Assembly (NCBI GenBank): GCA_027577415.1
Contig: JANBQS010000348.1
Location: 1-20,386, forward strand
Direction of reading: 5' to 3'
Length of the DNA stretch: 20,386 nucleotides
From: Coemansia sp. RSA 922
Lineage: Eukaryota > Kickxellomycota > Kickxellomycetes > Kickxellales > Kickxellaceae
Made by a program: the position numbers and the translations under genes. Numbering within the stretch: position 1 is the stretch's first letter; every line of letters starts with the position of its first letter. The notes below the pieces were generated by a model. The model did not search any database, was not told where the DNA came from, and saw only the letters and a list, made by a program, of their open reading frames with translations. Of this stretch, positions 7,209-16,605 are shown piece after piece.

Positions 7209-8615
7209 CTATACGTTATTGTGATGCTGATACTTTACTTCAGCAATAACAGCCACTGTTTCTGAGCTCCCGTCCGGCGAAGAAAGCGTATCGGGTGCCG
7301 ACGAGTTACGCATTCTGCCCAAAGTCCAATCGTTACTTTCGGTAATACTCTGAACGACCACGAAAAGCACCATAAATGAGATCAGCGACATGCCAAACGC
7401 TATATACGTCAACGAATTAGATGTCGTATAGTGGTGCGGTATCTCCGTTACGAGCTCAATACCTATGAGACCGCCAATAGACATGACGCTGTGAAAGGTA
7501 CCGACGAACCGCGCACTAGCCTTCAAGTCATTTGTCAGAGTGCCCATAACCCAGAACCCGTAGAACTCGACTGAGCTGGATGCGACTCCGGCGAAAAAAT
7601 AAGTGGCATACATTAGTGCTGCGTATTCGCTCAACGCAATATCCATTACGTAGGCCAGGATCTCGGTCTCACCCCAAGAGGGTTTTATACCAGAGAGATC
7701 CATATGCGCACGCCGCATAACAATAGTGAGTATCGACGATGCGGTGCAGAAAATACTGGTAACCAACAAAGCCATTAGTCCCCGTGTTCTCCGAGACGCC
7801 CACTGCACATCGAGCATCTGGCTGGTAAACACAACGATCAGTCGCCCAACGTCGTAGAGCACGATAGCCTCAATATTAGGAAAAGGTATATAGGCCACGC
7901 CGAACAGGAACGGATAGCAGAACATATAGGGGAGCAACAGGAGCATATACTTGTTTTTGAACAAGCGAATAGTCTCCTTAATCTCGTCTCTCAGCGTAGT
8001 TTTACGAGCAATCAGGTAAACGCCATTATTACGCACTACATCGTGAGTCGGCGCAATAGCCACGGCAACAAATGGCGATAGACAGGCGAGACATAAGGCG
8101 GCTATGGTGGAGTGTAGCCGGGAATTTTCGGAGCTATGGTCAGAGATAGCAATAATATTACCCATGGTCATGGCAAAATACTCCAGGATCAGAAACGTAG
8201 CAAGCGCTCGGGCCTTCCATCGCTCGTTCGGATACGCCAACACTACTACCAATGTGGCTACGCGACTGAGGTCGTACGCAGCGCTATTAATAATATTACA
8301 CGCCGTGTGGAATGTATAATGGTCGTACTGGTAGACCACTATGATGGAACTGAGGTAGAGAATGCTCGTAAAGCTGTAGAATAGGAGGATGCTACGGATA
8401 CCGGCCAAGTTTGCCAAAAAGATACCGGCAAACCCGGCAACACATGATATTATACTGGTGGGAAGATAGCTGTCGTAAGTAAGGTTGATGTTGTTGGGCG
8501 GCTCGTGCATTAAAAAGCTGTTGAGTAGTCGGCGCACTGCCGTCGTCAACAACAACGTAAGCGCCAGCAGCGATAGTTGGACTGCTGGGCTGTTATAGCG
8601 CAACGTCATTGACAT
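7209..8615 (-). CDS. UNC93-like (MFS-type) membrane protein, copy 1 (468 aa)
   Basis: A polytopic membrane protein with about 11-12 hydrophobic segments. Family marks of fungal UNC93-like proteins are present: RYNSPAVQL at the N-terminus (residues 6-14), YPNERWKARALATF (128-141) after the fourth or fifth segment, DVVRNNGVYLI (192-202), LLLLPYMFCYPFL (225-237), ASRRTRGL (273-280), FWVMGTLTNDLKASARFVG (354-372), and a short hydrophilic tail. The start at 8615 is chosen because it gives MSMTLRYNSP, matching the second copy (MRYRSP). The frame stays open 70 codons further upstream, but that part is low-complexity Pro/Ser/Phe with no family match and is read as untranslated leader. The cargo is not known; UNC93-like proteins include regulators and putative transporters. 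Roughly similar to the copy at 16606-17880 throughout, though well diverged. Confidence 0.85.
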   Translation of the reverse strand: MSMTLRYNSPAVQLSLLALTLLLTTAVRRLLNSFLMHEPPNNINLTYDSYLPTSIISCVAGFAGIFLANLAGIRSILLFYSFTSILYLSSIIVVYQYDHYTFHTACNIINSAAYDLSRVATLVVVLAYPNERWKARALATFLILEYFAMTMGNIIAISDHSSENSRLHSTIAALCLACLSPFVAVAIAPTHDVVRNNGVYLIARKTTLRDEIKETIRLFKNKYMLLLLPYMFCYPFLFGVAYIPFPNIEAIVLYDVGRLIVVFTSQMLDVQWASRRTRGLMALLVTSIFCTASSILTIVMRRAHMDLSGIKPSWGETEILAYVMDIALSEYAALMYATYFFAGVASSSVEFYGFWVMGTLTNDLKASARFVGTFHSVMSIGGLIGIELVTEIPHHYTTSNSLTYIAFGMSLISFMVLFVVVQSITESNDWTLGRMRNSSAPDTLSSPDGSSETVAVIAEVKYQHHNNV

Positions 8616-9356
8616 AAAAAAAAGTGATATAATACAAGGATGAATAAAAAAAGAGGAAGAAAAAGGTACTTTTTGTAAATCGGAGTTTGAATAATAGAGA
8701 AAAGGAAAAGAAAAAAAAGGGGAAGAATAGTAGCAAGTTTGGCTAGAGGGAAAAAGTGGTGGATATATTGGTGTGGTTTTTGGAAGGAGGGGAGGTTTTT
8801 TTATCTGGATAACTTTTTGTGCCAAGGCATGAGAAAGGACATGCTATTGAAGACTACTCTGACATGTATGCGGAGCCACCCCTTTTTTATGGTCAGGTGT
8901 ATCTTGCGTTTTTTGTTTCTGAAGAGTATAAAGAAAAAATGGCTAATGTGGCGTCTGCGAACGGAAATCATGGCACGCCCAATACCTGCCTATAAATACC
9001 AAGAGTGGCAGAGGGGGGAGAGGCGCTCACTCTTGTCAACCAACTTGCTATTGTTCCAGTAAAGTCATCTGAGCTCTCTCTCTCCCCCCTCTGCTCTTTT
9101 TTCCGGGAGCAAGCACAATGCTATTGACAGATGCCGAATGCCACTAGATAGTAATTTACTTTTACCAGCGTCGTAGGCTATCAGAAAATCCCATCTCGGA
9201 TTCTCTGGAGAAATATCGGGATTTTTTGGATTTGTAATATGGTAGCCATAACTTTAAGATTAGATGAGAGTATGTTGGATTTACTGATTTCCGAATGACG
9301 AAAAAGAAAAAGGAACTGGTTTGAAAAAACAACTATTATCTCTTATTTTATTCATC
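8616..9356. other. Divergent intergenic region between UNC93-like copy 1 and the CCDC25 homologue
   Basis: Both neighbours are transcribed outward from here. Purine-rich sequence (GGAAAAGAAAAAAAAGG type) lies next to the minus-strand start. A TATA box TATAAATA is present at 8991 on the plus strand, about 365 nt ahead of the CCDC25 start; 128 nt after it is an ATG (9119) that opens only nine codons. The plus-strand open frame at 8739-9062 has no protein-like features. Confidence 0.5.
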
Positions 9357-10061
9357 ATGGTTCTTTACTTTACCAGTAATGTGGTAGACCCACCTGCTAC
9401 GATATACATGGGCAAAGACAAATTCGAGAACGAGGACCTTATCAAACACGGCTGGCCCGAAGACGTGTGGTTCCACGCCGACAAACTATCCTCCGCCCAC
9501 GTTTATCTCCGTCTATCACCGGGCCAATCCTGGGAGACGATCCCGACCGAGCTTCTCGATGACCTAGCGCAGCTCTGCAAGGCCAACAGCATAGAGGGTA
9601 ACAAAAAAGACAACATAAACATTGTCTACACCCCATGGTCCAACCTATTCAAACGCGGCGATATGGCACCAGGACAAGTAACGTACAAGAACCCCAAACT
9701 AGTTAAGCGCGTACATGTCACCGAGAGGCAAAACGCCATAGTCAATCGACTAAACAAGACCAAGAAAATCACGTACCCGGATCTCTACCAAATGAGGATG
9801 GAACGCGATAAAGAGGAAAAGAGAGAGAGGACTATGGCGGCCAATAAACAGAAAGCTGACGAGCGGAGGGCTGCAGAGGAGTATAAACTGATAAAAGACG
9901 AAACGAGTCTCTCTAAAATGTTTGCAAACTTGGCCGCCGAACGTAAAAACAAAGGTGCTGAAAAGAGCAAACCGACTAGTAACAATATATTTGGCGATAG
10001 CAGCGACGACGAAGATGATGTGTCGGGTAGACGTAACCAAGAAATTGATGATTTTTTCTAG
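9357..10061 (+). CDS. CCDC25: CCDC25/Jlp2-like protein with NFACT-R domain (234 aa)
   Basis: Residues 1-115 match the NFACT-R domain of the CCDC25 family closely: MVLYFTS at the start, [20 protein letters not shown] (16-35), [17 protein letters not shown] (37-53), ANSIEGNK (76-83) and VYTPWSNL (90-97). A charged coiled-coil follows (about 140-200, rich in Glu, Lys and Arg), then an acidic tail ending IDDFF. The length is close to the roughly 210 residues usual for the family. The start at 9357 matches the family N-terminus; an open extension of 12 codons upstream is ignored. NFACT-R domains relate to ribosome quality control proteins; the animal member has also been reported as a DNA sensor at the cell surface. 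The yeast counterpart Jlp2 is poorly known. The gene ends 10 nt before the stop of the next gene, which runs the other way. Confidence 0.95.
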   Translation: MVLYFTSNVVDPPATIYMGKDKFENEDLIKHGWPEDVWFHADKLSSAHVYLRLSPGQSWETIPTELLDDLAQLCKANSIEGNKKDNINIVYTPWSNLFKRGDMAPGQVTYKNPKLVKRVHVTERQNAIVNRLNKTKKITYPDLYQMRMERDKEEKRERTMAANKQKADERRAAEEYKLIKDETSLSKMFANLAAERKNKGAEKSKPTSNNIFGDSSDDEDDVSGRRNQEIDDFF

Positions 10062-10071
10062 ACATTATTTT

Positions 10072-12075
10072 TTAACGAACATCATAAAGTCGAATAGTAG
10101 AATTTGTCAATGATGCAAATATTGTACATGTGTCTTCCGATGTTTTCCACTGCCATCCTCTAACGTCAACGATATCTTCCTGCGCGCCAACATCCGACAA
10201 AGTCAGGGGTTCGCTCAGAGACGATTCCCCGTCGATACTCCACAGGTTAACAGATCTTGAGGCCTCTAATACAGCACAAAACAAACCCTGCCTCTTCTCC
10301 ATATTAGCTGGCGTATACGAGAAAACCGCAGACCTAGCGATTTTATTCTGCGGAGACGTCGTAGGAATTCTCCTCATCAAACGCCAGTCCAAAGACCCCT
10401 CATTAACGTTGGCCGAGTACAATTCATGTACAGTAGTACCGGCACCAGAGACTTTTGTACGAAATGACGCAGCAACACAGCCCAGATTCATGTCATACGA
10501 TAGCGAGTAGCAAGATCTCTGCTGGCCATCACACTCCGTCAATTGTATCCATGGCTCACCCGGCACAGAAGGCAAAGCATAGACGTGGTTAGAGTTGGCT
10601 ACCACTAATCGGCTCCCTAAAGTACCAGGAATAACAGCGATACCGTAGATCTGCGAGTACCCAGCGTTCCTAGCAGTCTCACCCGCTACTTCCGACAACA
10701 AACAAACACGGTCCTTGACGCCGCTCCAAGAATAAAGAGGCTTTGCGGTATTCCGTAAATCAAACGACGAAACTGAACCAGCCGCCATACCAACATAGCA
10801 TAAATTAGAGTTACTAGGATCCCAAGCACAAGACCATCCCGAACCGCCAAGTTTAAGTCTAGCAGCTAGTTTAGGCGCCATCCTAGTACCATTAGAGCCG
10901 AGCGCAGTCAACGCAGCAGTTTTATCGTGGCTAGCAGTCAGCAAGTACTTGGTACCATCGATATTCGGAGATACTTCGGCGCCTCGTATTTCCATACTAT
11001 GTAAATGCGGCGAAATAAGCGTACGACGCGGATTGTCAATATCGATAATCGCCATTGTATGTTGACCAGGCTGTGAATGGCTAGCGTAGATAACGGGGGA
11101 GTGAGGATCGAAAGCCAAAACCCTAGAAGAACAACCAGAGTCGGCCACAGTAACAGTAGTTCGTAACCGTAGGCATGGAGTATAAGCGTCGATATTATCA
11201 GGAAACTCGTCAGTCCGTTCGTTAACTAAAGCGTTGAATTTTCGCAAGAGATTTTCGTATTCCAACTCCCTCCACTGACTCTTCTTAAACGCCTCATCGA
11301 GCTCGGCTCGTAATTTCGTGACCTCGTTCTGCATCTGAAAAGATTTAAGTCGATACTCGGCTACCTCACTTTTCGCAGCGCCCAAGTCATAAGCCAATTT
11401 GCGATTCTCCTTTGTCAATTCCTCGACCCTCCCACCATCAACAGCAGTAACAGATCTAGCAAACAATACGCGAATATCACGTACAGACGCCGCCTGCTTA
11501 CACTCGGGACACGATTTAGCACCGTTCTTTTGACCAGCTTTCGGACTCAACCATTTGCGTATGCAGGAACGTCCGAATAAATGCCCACACTTTAACGACG
11601 CCAATTTATGCGCACCGCTTATTGTCCATCCCTCGAAACATATAGGACAGTTGCTCTCGCTATCAGACTCGCCGACACTAATATTGCTGGCTGCTCGGGA
11701 TACCACGGGTTTTGGCGCGAAATCGTCGTCAGCACATTCGTCGTCAACGATACTCATATACGAGTCTCCTAGCCGGCTCACTCCACGCGTGCTCCCAGGC
11801 GGTGGTCGTCGGTATCCGCCCTGATCCCCACCATCGCTCAAACTACCACCCTCCGTAGGACGAAGCCGTTTGACAGCAGATCCTGATGCTCCAGGGTCAG
11901 TGTCAGATCTCTGAGCCAGTTCCCGTGATGGGCCGGCAGGATTCCAGAAACTAACCTCAACAGTATCCTCATATAATACAGGCTCTTCACCTAAAGGTCG
12001 TTGGTTGTGTGAGAAACTGAGTATCTGTGATATTGTTGGCGGACTCGGCGATACTGGGTTATCTCCCTCGGCCAT
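10072..12075 (-). CDS. RFWD3: RFWD3-like E3 ubiquitin ligase, RING plus WD40 (667 aa)
   Basis: The N-terminal 140 residues are disordered and acidic. The RING finger spans Cys143-Cys192: CPIC (143-146), CGH (163-165), Cys171, CPEC (189-192). As in animal RFWD3, the site reads CGHLFGRSCI, with Gly in the place where many RING fingers have a further Cys. A coiled coil follows at about 215-285 (VEELTKENRKLAYDLG), then a region of about 370 residues with WD40 blades (AWDPSNSNLCYVG, LTASHDKTAALT) to the end. RFWD3 ubiquitinates RPA and RAD51 during replication stress and crosslink repair; the same role here is inferred from domain order. The frame is uninterrupted with no need for introns. The family is missing from most well-known yeasts, which fits an early-diverging fungus. 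Confidence 0.9.
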   Translation of the reverse strand: MAEGDNPVSPSPPTISQILSFSHNQRPLGEEPVLYEDTVEVSFWNPAGPSRELAQRSDTDPGASGSAVKRLRPTEGGSLSDGGDQGGYRRPPPGSTRGVSRLGDSYMSIVDDECADDDFAPKPVVSRAASNISVGESDSESNCPICFEGWTISGAHKLASLKCGHLFGRSCIRKWLSPKAGQKNGAKSCPECKQAASVRDIRVLFARSVTAVDGGRVEELTKENRKLAYDLGAAKSEVAEYRLKSFQMQNEVTKLRAELDEAFKKSQWRELEYENLLRKFNALVNERTDEFPDNIDAYTPCLRLRTTVTVADSGCSSRVLAFDPHSPVIYASHSQPGQHTMAIIDIDNPRRTLISPHLHSMEIRGAEVSPNIDGTKYLLTASHDKTAALTALGSNGTRMAPKLAARLKLGGSGWSCAWDPSNSNLCYVGMAAGSVSSFDLRNTAKPLYSWSGVKDRVCLLSEVAGETARNAGYSQIYGIAVIPGTLGSRLVVANSNHVYALPSVPGEPWIQLTECDGQQRSCYSLSYDMNLGCVAASFRTKVSGAGTTVHELYSANVNEGSLDWRLMRRIPTTSPQNKIARSAVFSYTPANMEKRQGLFCAVLEASRSVNLWSIDGESSLSEPLTLSDVGAQEDIVDVRGWQWKTSEDTCTIFASLTNSTIRLYDVR

Positions 12076-12240
12076 GATAAAAGCAGTAATATAAAGTTAA
12101 AAAAATGTTTAACAGTTTTTTTTTATAGTGAATAAATGTCAACAAAAAAACTGCGGAGCATAATGTATGAATTTTCGAATCTTTATGGGGGAGGGTGAAA
12201 GAGAGAGCTAAAAACACAAGTTGAAAAAACACACACACAA

Positions 12241-14562
12241 CTACAAATTTTGTGCATGTTCAGGACAATAAACCAGCCGCTTACTCCAGTCGACAAGCGC
12301 CGGCGAAAGGCAGTGAGTAGCAGCGCACATAGGGTGCACGGACTGCTGACACATGGGCTCCGCACAGGCCACAGTCACAAAGTCATTTTGACAGCAAACG
12401 GCACAAGCCCCTGCAGTCGAAGAAGAAGAAACGCCACACACGCGGGCCCAATGTTTCATAGGCCCACCAGCCGCCGCAACGGGCCTGCCAGCAGTCCTCG
12501 ACCTCGTAGAAACAGTAGATTCCCCGCCCACCGGCTTGGTTTTCGCCCTCGCCAGCCACTCCCCGTTAGCCAGTAGCTCTCCGGCAGGGTACTCGAAAAA
12601 GGTCGCAGGCACAAAGTTAGCACACAAGTAGTGCGCAAACACCGGCTTGCCTCTCAGTCCTCCGGGCCGCCTGACCGGCAGCAAAATGCCGTTCTGGAAG
12701 CCGCACAGGCCGCAGGAGAGCTGATCCGTGTCCATCACGCAGTTGGCGCACTTGTACGAGCCGTCGTCAGCAGAGATGCCAGCACACTGCGGATGCACAG
12801 TCAGCCCGCACTGCACACACTCAATGGCAGCGCTGGTCGTCGACTGCAGACAGCCGCCGCAGATGCCAACCGGCGTGTGCAGCGACGCGTAGTGCGGCGA
12901 CACAGAGTCGCTCGCAATATGGCTACGCTTGGCGCTGCACTGGGGCGCAATGCTCGACGACGGCTTGCGCTTAGGACTGCCGCCCGACGATGGCTTCGGC
13001 TGCTCCTCCCCAGCCTTGGCCGCAGTAGCCGAGCGGCCGCGGCGGCTCTGCGCAGCCGGTGGCGACAGGGCCGCCGCAGCAGCCGCAGCATGTCTCCTCG
13101 GCGACACGCGGACGTCTCTCTGCTCCTTCTGCTGCTGCCTCTTCAGGCGATCCATATGCACGTCGCCAAACCACTTCATCAGATCAATGGTGACCGAGTC
13201 CTTGACGCACTCGCAGTGCTTCGAGTCCCAGGCGACATCCAGCCACCGCTCCAGGGCAAAGTTGACGCTCTCCGCGCAATTAAACCCATGGTTAAACCCG
13301 GCATGGTACCCGTTGGGAAAGGTAATCATGATCTCGCCGGCCCTCTGCACAACGCGGTGGAAGGGAATGCCCTGCTGGGCCAGGAAGCGCGGCGACAGCA
13401 GAAAGGCCTTGTGGCGCAGAAACTGCGCGCAGCTCTTGTGGTCGTTGGCAAAGACGTTCTGCATGGACATCTCAAAGCGGCTGTGCGCCTCCACGGGGAT
13501 AGCGTACCACGCCTTGGGCGTCCCAAAGTGAATGTAGTTGATCGAGTACAGGTCCATGTCCTCCACGTGCCACGCAAACGTAGCCTTCCACATCCCCAGG
13601 TACAAGTAAGGGTCGTTCACCCCCGGCATCCGCTGCCCCATAAGCCGCAGCAGCCCTGGCAGCTCCCGGATATTCCACGTAGGAAACTCGCCCACTGCCG
13701 GGAACAGCGACCCGAGCACGTCCGCCCCGTACATGGGCGGCTGGAACAGCAGGTTCTTCCAGTATATCCGCTCCAGCTCTTCGTTCTCCGCATACTCCCG
13801 CGCCCCCACAAAGAGCGCCCGCCCGTCGTCCGCTGTAAACTGCCGCCCAGGCCGCACGCCGTTATGGTCCGCCGCCGGCTCATCCTCCACGTCCGGCTGC
13901 ACCCGGTACCGCACAGCTGCCGGCACAAACTTGGCCCTCTGCGCATCCGACCTAGTCCCATCCCGCAAGGCCTCCGCAGCCGCCGTAGTCAGTCTTATCT
14001 GCCCCGTACCATAGTCTACCGCAATACCAACAGTCTCCGACACCCGCGGCTCCACTACCTCTTCTTCCTCTTCTTTCTTCTTTTCCTCGTGTGGTTTGAT
14101 TTCAGGCGCACGGTGACTAGCGTCCTGCGACATTTGGAAAAACTGCGCCAACCTTAGTTTCCGATGAAACTCCACGTTATACTGATGGAATATACCCCGG
14201 GACCCGTTAAAGTGCTGCACAATAGGCTTCATGATCGGAAACTCCGCCTCGTCAAACTCCAACGACTGCCTCGACTCCAAGTCCTCCCGCCATTGCCGAG
14301 GCGGTATTATTTTGCATATCCCCGCCCGCACAGACAGCGGCTCTATGGCACTGACCAGTGCTTCAAAGTCAGAGAACTGAGACGCTGTCGGACAGAATAC
14401 GGGTACTGATGAATTCGGATAGAAATAGTACTCGATGGCCTGCCCTAGCAACTGTGGATAAAATATCGTGTCCATGGCAGGTGCCGCTGGACTGGCTCTG
14501 GTCGACTGACTACTGGGCCTGTGGCTTGGTAACGCTGCAATTCCTCCACCGCTATGCCGCAT
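12241..14562 (-). CDS. KDM4-like histone lysine demethylase, JmjN-JmjC-PHD-ePHD (773 aa)
   Basis: JmjN spans about residues 52-92 (VPVFCPT to KIIPPRQW). JmjC spans about 295-450 and has the iron ligands His332, Glu334 (FAWHVEDMDLYSINY) and His420 (GYHAGFNHGFNCAES), with the 2-oxoglutarate Lys in GTPKAWY (Lys350). The zinc site typical of KDM4 is present: Cys378, His384 and the CEC pair Cys450/Cys452. A linker rich in Ala, Ser, Arg and Lys (475-560) leads to a PHD finger (568-608) and an extended PHD (617-766). No Tudor domains follow, unlike animal KDM4A-C. It should remove methyl groups from histone H3 Lys9 or Lys36 in the nucleus, using iron and oxygen; the exact target is inferred. An acidic/basic run (KKKEEEEEVV, 161-170) is inserted between JmjN and JmjC. 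No intron is needed. The GC-rich codon use differs from the AT-rich spacers. Confidence 0.95.
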   Translation of the reverse strand: MRHSGGGIAALPSHRPSSQSTRASPAAPAMDTIFYPQLLGQAIEYYFYPNSSVPVFCPTASQFSDFEALVSAIEPLSVRAGICKIIPPRQWREDLESRQSLEFDEAEFPIMKPIVQHFNGSRGIFHQYNVEFHRKLRLAQFFQMSQDASHRAPEIKPHEEKKKEEEEEVVEPRVSETVGIAVDYGTGQIRLTTAAAEALRDGTRSDAQRAKFVPAAVRYRVQPDVEDEPAADHNGVRPGRQFTADDGRALFVGAREYAENEELERIYWKNLLFQPPMYGADVLGSLFPAVGEFPTWNIRELPGLLRLMGQRMPGVNDPYLYLGMWKATFAWHVEDMDLYSINYIHFGTPKAWYAIPVEAHSRFEMSMQNVFANDHKSCAQFLRHKAFLLSPRFLAQQGIPFHRVVQRAGEIMITFPNGYHAGFNHGFNCAESVNFALERWLDVAWDSKHCECVKDSVTIDLMKWFGDVHMDRLKRQQQKEQRDVRVSPRRHAAAAAAALSPPAAQSRRGRSATAAKAGEEQPKPSSGGSPKRKPSSSIAPQCSAKRSHIASDSVSPHYASLHTPVGICGGCLQSTTSAAIECVQCGLTVHPQCAGISADDGSYKCANCVMDTDQLSCGLCGFQNGILLPVRRPGGLRGKPVFAHYLCANFVPATFFEYPAGELLANGEWLARAKTKPVGGESTVSTRSRTAGRPVAAAGGPMKHWARVCGVSSSSTAGACAVCCQNDFVTVACAEPMCQQSVHPMCAATHCLSPALVDWSKRLVYCPEHAQNL

Positions 14563-14926
14563 AATTAAAGTAAATCTGAAAATTCCGTTCGTCAGCTATA
14601 TGTGTGTTAAAAAAAAAGATATAGAATAAGATAATTGTTTGTGAAAGTTTTTATAAAGAGAAAAATAAAGGGGAGGAGGGGAGGGAACACAAAAGCCTCA
14701 TCCAAATTTTTTCCTTTCTTTCCGCCAGTTTGGAAACGCATGTTTGTTTCCCTTTTTTTACAAGTGGCGCCACCCGAAAAAAAGTATATCTGACTATTAT
14801 TCTTTGGCATTGGCACCGCTTCAGACCATACCAAAAGAAAAAGGATTCATGCCTTTGCATACTCTTAAAAAGAAAGCGGTCCAATCAACCATTGCAACAA
14901 TCACATGACAAGTACATTAAAAAAGG
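14563..14926. other. Spacer upstream of the demethylase and downstream of the HIBCH gene
   Basis: AT-rich. On the minus strand a TATA-like TCTATATC lies about 55 nt ahead of the demethylase ATG. Short frames here on both strands look random. No gene is supported. Confidence 0.5.
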
Positions 14927-16468
14927 TCACTTGATCCACTGGAGAACAGAGCTATCAGGCAACAGCCTGGTCTTGCGGTCAAGCACCCAATTGACCTTTT
15001 CCTTGACACCGATCTTGTGCCCGCTTCCCTTGACAAAGAAGGCAACGACCTCATTACGAGTCAGCCCAAAGTCGCCCGCCTGGGGGTTCTCGCCCCTGAC
15101 AAACTCGCCGACCTCCTTCTCGCTCGGCAGCCCATACGAGTGCGGGTATTCTTCGAAATTGGCAGGATCAAGAAACTGCATTTCGTAGTTGCCGCGCGTC
15201 TCAAAGTACTCAGCATGGAGCTTTTGCATATCAACAGCGTCGATAGTAGAAGGCTGCCACTGCGGGTCGTTGCTCTTGCGCACCAGCAAGGCCTGGATAC
15301 CCTCGTGCATGTCGTGAGACGACAGCCGCCGCTCAGCCAGCCGCAGCTCGAGAGCAAACGACTCTTGGATACTGCAAGTCCGGCCCTTCCGCAGCTGCTC
15401 CAGCGTGAGTTTCAGAGACGAAGGCGACATCCCCATCAACTGCTCCAGCGTCCGTGCCGCCCACTCAGCCACCACGCCCTCCGCCTCGGTCTCCTGCCTC
15501 AGCGCCTCGACGATGCTCTCGACCTTATTGAACCGGAAGCACCTGTCAATAGCATCCCTCACACCAGCCAACGAATACTCCATCTGTCCTGCTTCGGGCT
15601 GAGCGACAAACTCCTCAATCGCGCGGTTAACCACATCGTAGTCAACAACATCGATCTCCTGCAGCCGCTTCTCCAGCATTGGCAGGCGCTCGCTAGGCAC
15701 AAAGTGAGTAGCAACGCCAGCATACACCAGATCACGACCCTTCAGCCTCTGCCCAGTGAGTCCCAAGTACACGCCAGTCTGCCCGTCCATCCTAGGCAAA
15801 AAGAAAGTAGCGCCAACATCCGGGAAAAATCCAATCTTCGTCTCAGGCATAGCAAACACTGTCGACTCTGTAGCCACCCTAAACGCCGCATGCACCGACA
15901 GACCAACGCCCCCGCCCATCGTATACCCGTCCAGCAACGCCACTACAGGCTTCTCGTAAGAGGCAATCAAGTGGTTGACAGAATACTCGTCCCAGAAAAA
16001 CTGCATAGCTCCACGCTGGTTACCAGACTCCCACTCAGACGAGACTCGAACAACGTCCCCGCCAGCACAAAAAGCCCGCGGGCTGTTGGACCTCAAAATC
16101 ACTACGTTGCAGAGATCCGATTTTTGCCACCCCAAAAGATGCTTCTTCATCGCCAGAACCATCGGATGCGTCAGCGCGTTTAGCGCCTCGGGTCGGTTGA
16201 GAATCAAGGACCGCCCCATGAGGTTCTTCAGTGTCAGTACGCGCCTGTCACCCTCGAGGTCCGCCTCAGTCTTTGTCGACATCTAAAACAAATGCTTTAT
16301 TATTTAGTAAATTTGAATAAAAATTTAGGTTTAGATATTCTTAAGTATTGGCTTTCTTACCATATGGCGTGATATCGAACTAATAGTAGTAGGGCGAAGT
16401 AATTGCTGGAATCCACGCACGGCACTCGCTTTACGTGCAATAGACAACCTAGACACAAAGGCCGACAT
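14927..16468 (-). CDS. HIBCH: 3-hydroxyisobutyryl-CoA hydrolase, mitochondrial (487 aa, two exons)
   Basis: Exon 1 is 16361-16468 and exon 2 is 14927-16282. The 78-nt intron at 16283-16360 has GTAAG, a TACTAAA branch site and TTTTAG, and joins in phase 0. Exon 1 encodes 36 residues, MSAFVSRLSIARKASAVRGF and on, rich in Arg/Ser/Ala with no acid residue: a mitochondrial presequence. Exon 2 carries the crotonase fold: RPEALNALTHPM, FCAGGDV (107-113 in the joined protein), DGYTMGGGVGLS (154-165) and PETKIGFFPDVG (182-193) with the Glu and Asp expected in this branch, then a HIBCH-type C-terminal region. The enzyme splits 3-hydroxyisobutyryl-CoA in valine breakdown. Without the upstream exon, exon 2 alone also starts with a Met, so an unspliced or shorter cytosolic form is conceivable. 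Confidence 0.93.
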
Positions 16469-16605
16469 TACAACACTTTTAGAAATAAATAAGTATATAC
16501 GCCAAAATTGAAACAAAAAAGAAGAGGCAAAAAAAAATCAAAATCGCGATAAGCAATGGCTGATAAAAACTCCTAGCATTAAAGTTCTGTATGGGGCCCA
16601 CAGCC

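Noticed and set aside
8616..8825. 70-codon N-terminal extension of UNC93-like copy 1
   Set aside because: Low-complexity Pro/Ser/Phe sequence with no match in copy 2, which starts directly with the family N-terminus.
8739..9062. 107-codon plus-strand frame next to the UNC93-like gene
   Set aside because: It covers the promoter region, has biased composition (Trp, Phe, Lys, Arg), and starts inside a purine-rich tract.
12631..14157. 508-codon open frame on the plus strand
   Set aside because: It is antisense to the demethylase, whose domains are beyond doubt. GC-rich codons on the other strand leave few stops; the product is Arg/His/Leu/Pro-rich with no domain.
15017..16183. 388-codon open frame on the plus strand
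   Set aside because: Antisense to the HIBCH gene; composition is typical of a shadow frame and no motif is visible.
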